Assembly (NCBI GenBank): GCA_002398875.1
Contig: DHCC01000044.1
Coordinates: 3,987-48,659 of the forward strand
DNA length: 44,673 nt
Source: Bacteroidales bacterium UBA4912
Lineage (GTDB): Bacteria; Bacteroidota; Bacteroidia; Bacteroidales; Dysgonomonadaceae
Direction of reading: 5' to 3'
In this document: in pieces, positions 41,961 through 44,673 of the stretch
Numbering within the stretch: the first letter of the stretch is position 1
Layout: each line of letters begins with the position of its first letter
Made by a program: the position numbers and the translations under genes
Notes under the pieces: generated by a model
Seen by the model: the letters and a program-made list of their open reading frames with translations, nothing else
Told to the model about the DNA's origin: nothing
Databases searched by the model: none

Positions 41961-42449
41961 ATGAAACAACTAATTATCTTCCGTCACGGCAAAGCCGAAC
42001 AAGATACTATGGCAAAAGATGATTATGATAGAGCGCTTACAGAACGCGGTAGGCGTAATGCTAGCGATATGGGAGCATTTATTCTGAAAAAAACCGGAGT
42101 GCCTGATCTTATACTTACTTCTTCTGCAAAAAGAGCCCATGAAACGGCTATCTTGGCAGCGAAAGCTATGGATTATCCTGAAGCAGAAATTCAGACTGAC
42201 CAAAATCTTTATTTTGCACCTGAGCGCTGGATTATGAATGTACTTTCAAAACTGCCTGACAATATTGACAGTTGCATTTTTGTTGGCCATAATCCGGGAT
42301 TGACTGATTTGATTAATTCTTTGGGAGTTCAGTTAGATAATCTGCCTACTGCATCAACAGCATGTTTTGAATTCAATGCAGACTCCTGGAAAGAAATTTC
42401 CACCGATCAAGCCAACTTCAAGTGGTTGAAAGTTGCGAAAGAATTGTAA
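41961..42449 (+). CDS. sixA: SixA-type phosphohistidine phosphatase
   Basis: A 162-residue histidine phosphatase (phosphoglycerate mutase superfamily). The catalytic LIIFRHGKAEQ has the RHG motif, and the second His is in FVGHNPGLTDL. In E. coli SixA removes phosphate from histidine phosphotransfer domains, with a proposed role in the nitrogen PTS. Small size and lack of insertions fit SixA rather than a sugar phosphatase. The gene has its own promoter and ends 6 bases before the convergent YeiH-type gene. Confidence 0.88.
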   Translation: MKQLIIFRHGKAEQDTMAKDDYDRALTERGRRNASDMGAFILKKTGVPDLILTSSAKRAHETAILAAKAMDYPEAEIQTDQNLYFAPERWIMNVLSKLPDNIDSCIFVGHNPGLTDLINSLGVQLDNLPTASTACFEFNADSWKEISTDQANFKWLKVAKEL

Positions 42450-42455
42450 TTAATT

Positions 42456-43643
42456 TTAATCATACTGAGAAAATAGCAACCAAGCTACTAACAAAGTTAG
42501 GATCACGTTGAAAGTCTGAGCTGTCAGAAAAGACCAAATATATTTAGAATTCTCCTTTTTGAAGATATAACGGAAATCTGTTTCAAGTCCGATACAAACA
42601 AATGCAAGAGAAAAAAGTAATCCTCTTGAGCCCTTGTTTGCAACACGTGATAACTCTTTACCAGTTTCAGCATCAAATGCAAAGCTAAATACAAGTGATG
42701 CAATCAGGAAGCCGAGAACGAACTTTGGAAACCTTTCCCATAGAACAGTACCAGTAGGTCTGATTTCTGTGTTTGTGCCTTTGTATGACCAATAAATAGA
42801 TATAACAAAAGCAGCAACTCCAAGGAGCACATTCTGTGCAGACTTGATTATCACACTATACTGTTCTGCAGTTTCGCCAATAAACTTTCCTGATGCGACA
42901 ACTGCAGCCGTGGTATCAATAGTGCCTCCTAGCCATGCACCTGCAACTTCCTGAGAAAGCCCCATTAAGTTTGCAAGATAAGGAAGTAAGTACATCATCG
43001 GAATTGCAACTATTAAAACCAGAGAAATAACAAATGAAAGTTTTTTTGGGTCTCCCTTAATAGCTCCGCTTGTTGCGATTGCAGCAGAAACACCACATAT
43101 AGAAACAGAACTGGAAAGCAACATCGACATTTCATTATCTATTTTAAATGCTTTTGTCGCAACCCAGAAGCTAAAGTACCAAACAGAAATTACAACAATT
43201 AAAGCCTGAATCATACCCAGAGCACCGGCTCTCATTATTTCATTAAATAGTATTGAACTACCCAGTATAACGAGACCGGCTTTTATATAGTATTCACTTT
43301 TTACAGCTGTTTCCATCCATTTAGGTAAACCTATTGTATTCCTAATCAGCAATCCTATTAATACAGCAAAAAACACCGATTCCAGTCCAATAGTTTTAAT
43401 TGCATCAATATTTGCAACATAAGATGCCAGTTCAGCCAGAATATAAATAATTACGAAAGAAAGCAGGAATTGTCCCTTGTCCTTATTACCCATAAACAGA
43501 TAACCCAGATATGCAAGTATTGCAATTATTAAAGACATTGATATATTATTGCTCATAAGCGATGGCGATAATACTACAAGGACCAGAATGAGTGCACCAA
43601 TAATTGTTGCTACCCAGTCTTCATTTTTTAGTGATTTAAACAT
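42456..43643 (-). CDS. YeiH/UPF0324-family putative sulfate or anion exporter
   Basis: A 395-residue polytopic inner-membrane protein with about 10-11 helices, started at ATG 43643 (MFKSLKNEDWVATIIGA). The frame stays open upstream to 43841, but those 66 residues are polar and unlike the family, and the likely promoter (43703-43710) lies within that stretch. Family features are SVFFAVLIGLLIRNTIGLP, SSSVSICGVSAAIATSG and AGAWLGGTIDTTAAVVASG. The YeiH family is annotated as putative sulfate exporters, and the substrate is not proven. It is monocistronic and convergent with sixA. Confidence 0.88.
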   Translation of the reverse strand: MFKSLKNEDWVATIIGALILVLVVLSPSLMSNNISMSLIIAILAYLGYLFMGNKDKGQFLLSFVIIYILAELASYVANIDAIKTIGLESVFFAVLIGLLIRNTIGLPKWMETAVKSEYYIKAGLVILGSSILFNEIMRAGALGMIQALIVVISVWYFSFWVATKAFKIDNEMSMLLSSSVSICGVSAAIATSGAIKGDPKKLSFVISLVLIVAIPMMYLLPYLANLMGLSQEVAGAWLGGTIDTTAAVVASGKFIGETAEQYSVIIKSAQNVLLGVAAFVISIYWSYKGTNTEIRPTGTVLWERFPKFVLGFLIASLVFSFAFDAETGKELSRVANKGSRGLLFSLAFVCIGLETDFRYIFKKENSKYIWSFLTAQTFNVILTLLVAWLLFSQYD

Positions 43644-43702
43644 AGGTAAATTAAATAAACTCCGATAGAGTATGTGTTTCTTATTATGTAAGTTGTTCCC
43701 AA

Positions 43703-43710
43703 CAAAATTA
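43703..43710 (-). promoter_or_regulatory. Candidate -7 element (TAATTTTG) of the YeiH-type gene
   Basis: The complement of CAAAATTA reads TAATTTTG. Transcription would start near 43697, about 54 bases before ATG 43643. This supports the shorter protein start. Confidence 0.5.
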
Positions 43711-43821
43711 TAAATAATTTGGGATTTCGGAAGTATTTTGAGTTTTCTTTTATCAGTTTGGTGACATTTAGCGTTTAAAACCTGTTGTTGGTCGATAAAA
43801 TCATTCGGTTTGTCTATTTGA

Positions 43822-43853
43822 TTTGTTAAAAGAAGCAGCATGTACTATGTTTG
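43822..43853 (+). promoter_or_regulatory. Promoter of the TonB-type receptor gene (-33 TTTG, -7 TATGTTTG)
   Basis: TTTG at 43822-43825 and TATGTTTG at 43846-43853 are spaced by 20 bases, an excellent fit to the Bacteroidetes promoter. Transcription would start near 43859, giving a leader of about 45 bases. Confidence 0.7.
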
Positions 43854-43903
43854 CATTCGATAGATAAAATTGATTTTTGCAATTACAGACAATACTAATT
43901 ATT

Positions 43904-44673
43904 ATGAAGAAGATTTATTTTTTAGTGGTAACTTTATTACTGTGCTCATTCGCACTTACTGCGCAGTCACAGATTCGCCGCGGAATTATTGGAAATATAA
44001 CCACTGAAGGTTCCAATGAGCCTATACCTCAGGCTAACATACGCATTTTGCAACAATCAGACAGTACTTTTGTGACAGGTAAAGCCTCAGACTCGGATGG
44101 TGATTTTTCAATTCCGGTAAATAATGGCTCTTATATAGTTCAGATATCCTATATAGGCTATAATGATATATACAGGAATGTGGTTGTTTCATCTGCAACG
44201 CCATTAGCACGATTAGGAACTTTAGAAATGACAACTGACAATATTCTGTTATCAGAAACAGTTGTAACTGCAAAAGCACCTGAAATAGTTGTAAGAGGAG
44301 ACACACTGGAATATAATGCTGATTCTTATAAAGTAACTGAAAGTGCTGTAGTAGAAGACCTGCTAAAGAAAATGCCGGGAGTGGAAATCGATAGTGAAGG
44401 AAATATTACTGTCAATGGCAAATCAATCTCTAAAATTCTAGTAGATGGTGAAGAGTTTTTTAGTAATGATCCTAAAGTAGCTTCTAAAAATCTTCCGGCA
44501 AAGATGGTTGATAAGTTACAGGTTTTGGAGAGGAGGACAGAGATGGCTCAAATGACCGGTTTTGATGATGGTGAAGAAGAGAATGTGATTAATCTTACGG
44601 TTCGTCCCGGAATGAAAGAGGGTTTATTTGGAAATGGATTTGCAGGATATGGAAGCAAAGACCGTTATGAAGC
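43904..44673 (+). CDS. TonB-dependent-receptor-like outer-membrane protein (partial, 3' end outside window)
   Basis: The first 256 codons are visible. A signal peptide (MKKIYFLVVTLLLCSFALTA, cleavage before QSQ) is followed by a carboxypeptidase-regulatory-like beta domain at about 28-110 (GIIGNITTEGSNEPIPQANI, FSIPVNNGSYIVQISYIGY). A plug domain follows at about 120-225, with EDLLKKMPGVEIDSEGNI and ISKILVDGEEFFSNDPKVAS. This arrangement is typical of the Bacteroidetes outer-membrane beta-barrel family related to SusC but without a SusD partner in view. The substrate cannot be guessed. The barrel lies beyond the window edge. Confidence 0.85.
   Translation, partial: MKKIYFLVVTLLLCSFALTAQSQIRRGIIGNITTEGSNEPIPQANIRILQQSDSTFVTGKASDSDGDFSIPVNNGSYIVQISYIGYNDIYRNVVVSSATPLARLGTLEMTTDNILLSETVVTAKAPEIVVRGDTLEYNADSYKVTESAVVEDLLKKMPGVEIDSEGNITVNGKSISKILVDGEEFFSNDPKVASKNLPAKMVDKLQVLERRTEMAQMTGFDDGEEENVINLTVRPGMKEGLFGNGFAGYGSKDRYE

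Noticed and set aside
44034..44306. 90-codon minus-strand frame inside the TonB-type receptor gene
   Set aside because: The plus-strand frame has a signal peptide, carboxypeptidase-like and plug domains and a good promoter; the minus frame is its shadow.

Overview
The window looks like chromosomal DNA of a low-GC member of the Bacteroidales, plausibly from the Dysgonomonadaceae/Porphyromonadaceae side. This rests on several signs. Promoters match the Bacteroidetes -7 element TAnnTTTG, and gene starts lack strong Shine-Dalgarno sequences. The proteins are also typical of the order: fimbrillin/FISUMP lipoproteins, a TonB-type receptor with a carboxypeptidase-like domain, DUF4230, and a NagB-LmbE fusion. 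No phage, insertion sequence, CRISPR array or rRNA was seen. One tRNA (CAT anticodon) is present.

Layout. 1-1109: the tail of an Ala/Glu-rich protein (possibly ribosomal protein bS16), a terminator, and a PAS-like/LuxR-type regulator. 1122-2946 (minus): a small lipoprotein and a secreted beta-helix protein with a proline-rich linker. 3524-20820 (plus): a 16-gene capsule/exopolysaccharide operon of the Wzx/Wzy type, behind a 577-base regulatory gap. It holds an export lipoprotein, a Wzc-like tyrosine kinase, a four-gene set for a dTDP-3-acylamino-3,6-dideoxyhexose (two ketoisomerase cupins, acyltransferase, aminotransferase), flippase, polymerase, one GT2 and three GT4 glycosyltransferases, a FemAB/GNAT-like protein, a WecG/TagA-type transferase, the initiating phosphoglycosyltransferase and GDP-L-fucose synthase.

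20805-25814: the most unusual part. A minus-strand trio (HPr-kinase-like P-loop protein, PqqD-like peptide-binding protein, ABC exporter) is divergent from a 44-residue peptide gene and a fimbrillin-like/FISUMP lipoprotein. The trio has the parts of a peptide-modification and export system but no recognisable cyclase, radical SAM enzyme or protease.

25832-44673: mainly housekeeping. It contains a terminator shared with a tRNA of the opposite strand, a gap with an 11-bp tandem repeat, mutS2, a POT-type transporter, a NagB-LmbE fusion whose deaminase catalytic residues are replaced, a START-like protein, an LptF/LptG-like permease, ribBA, a lone GT4 glycosyltransferase, rmuC, the threonine-degradation pair kbl-tdh, DUF4230, sixA, a YeiH-type transporter, and the start of a TonB-dependent outer-membrane protein cut by the window edge.
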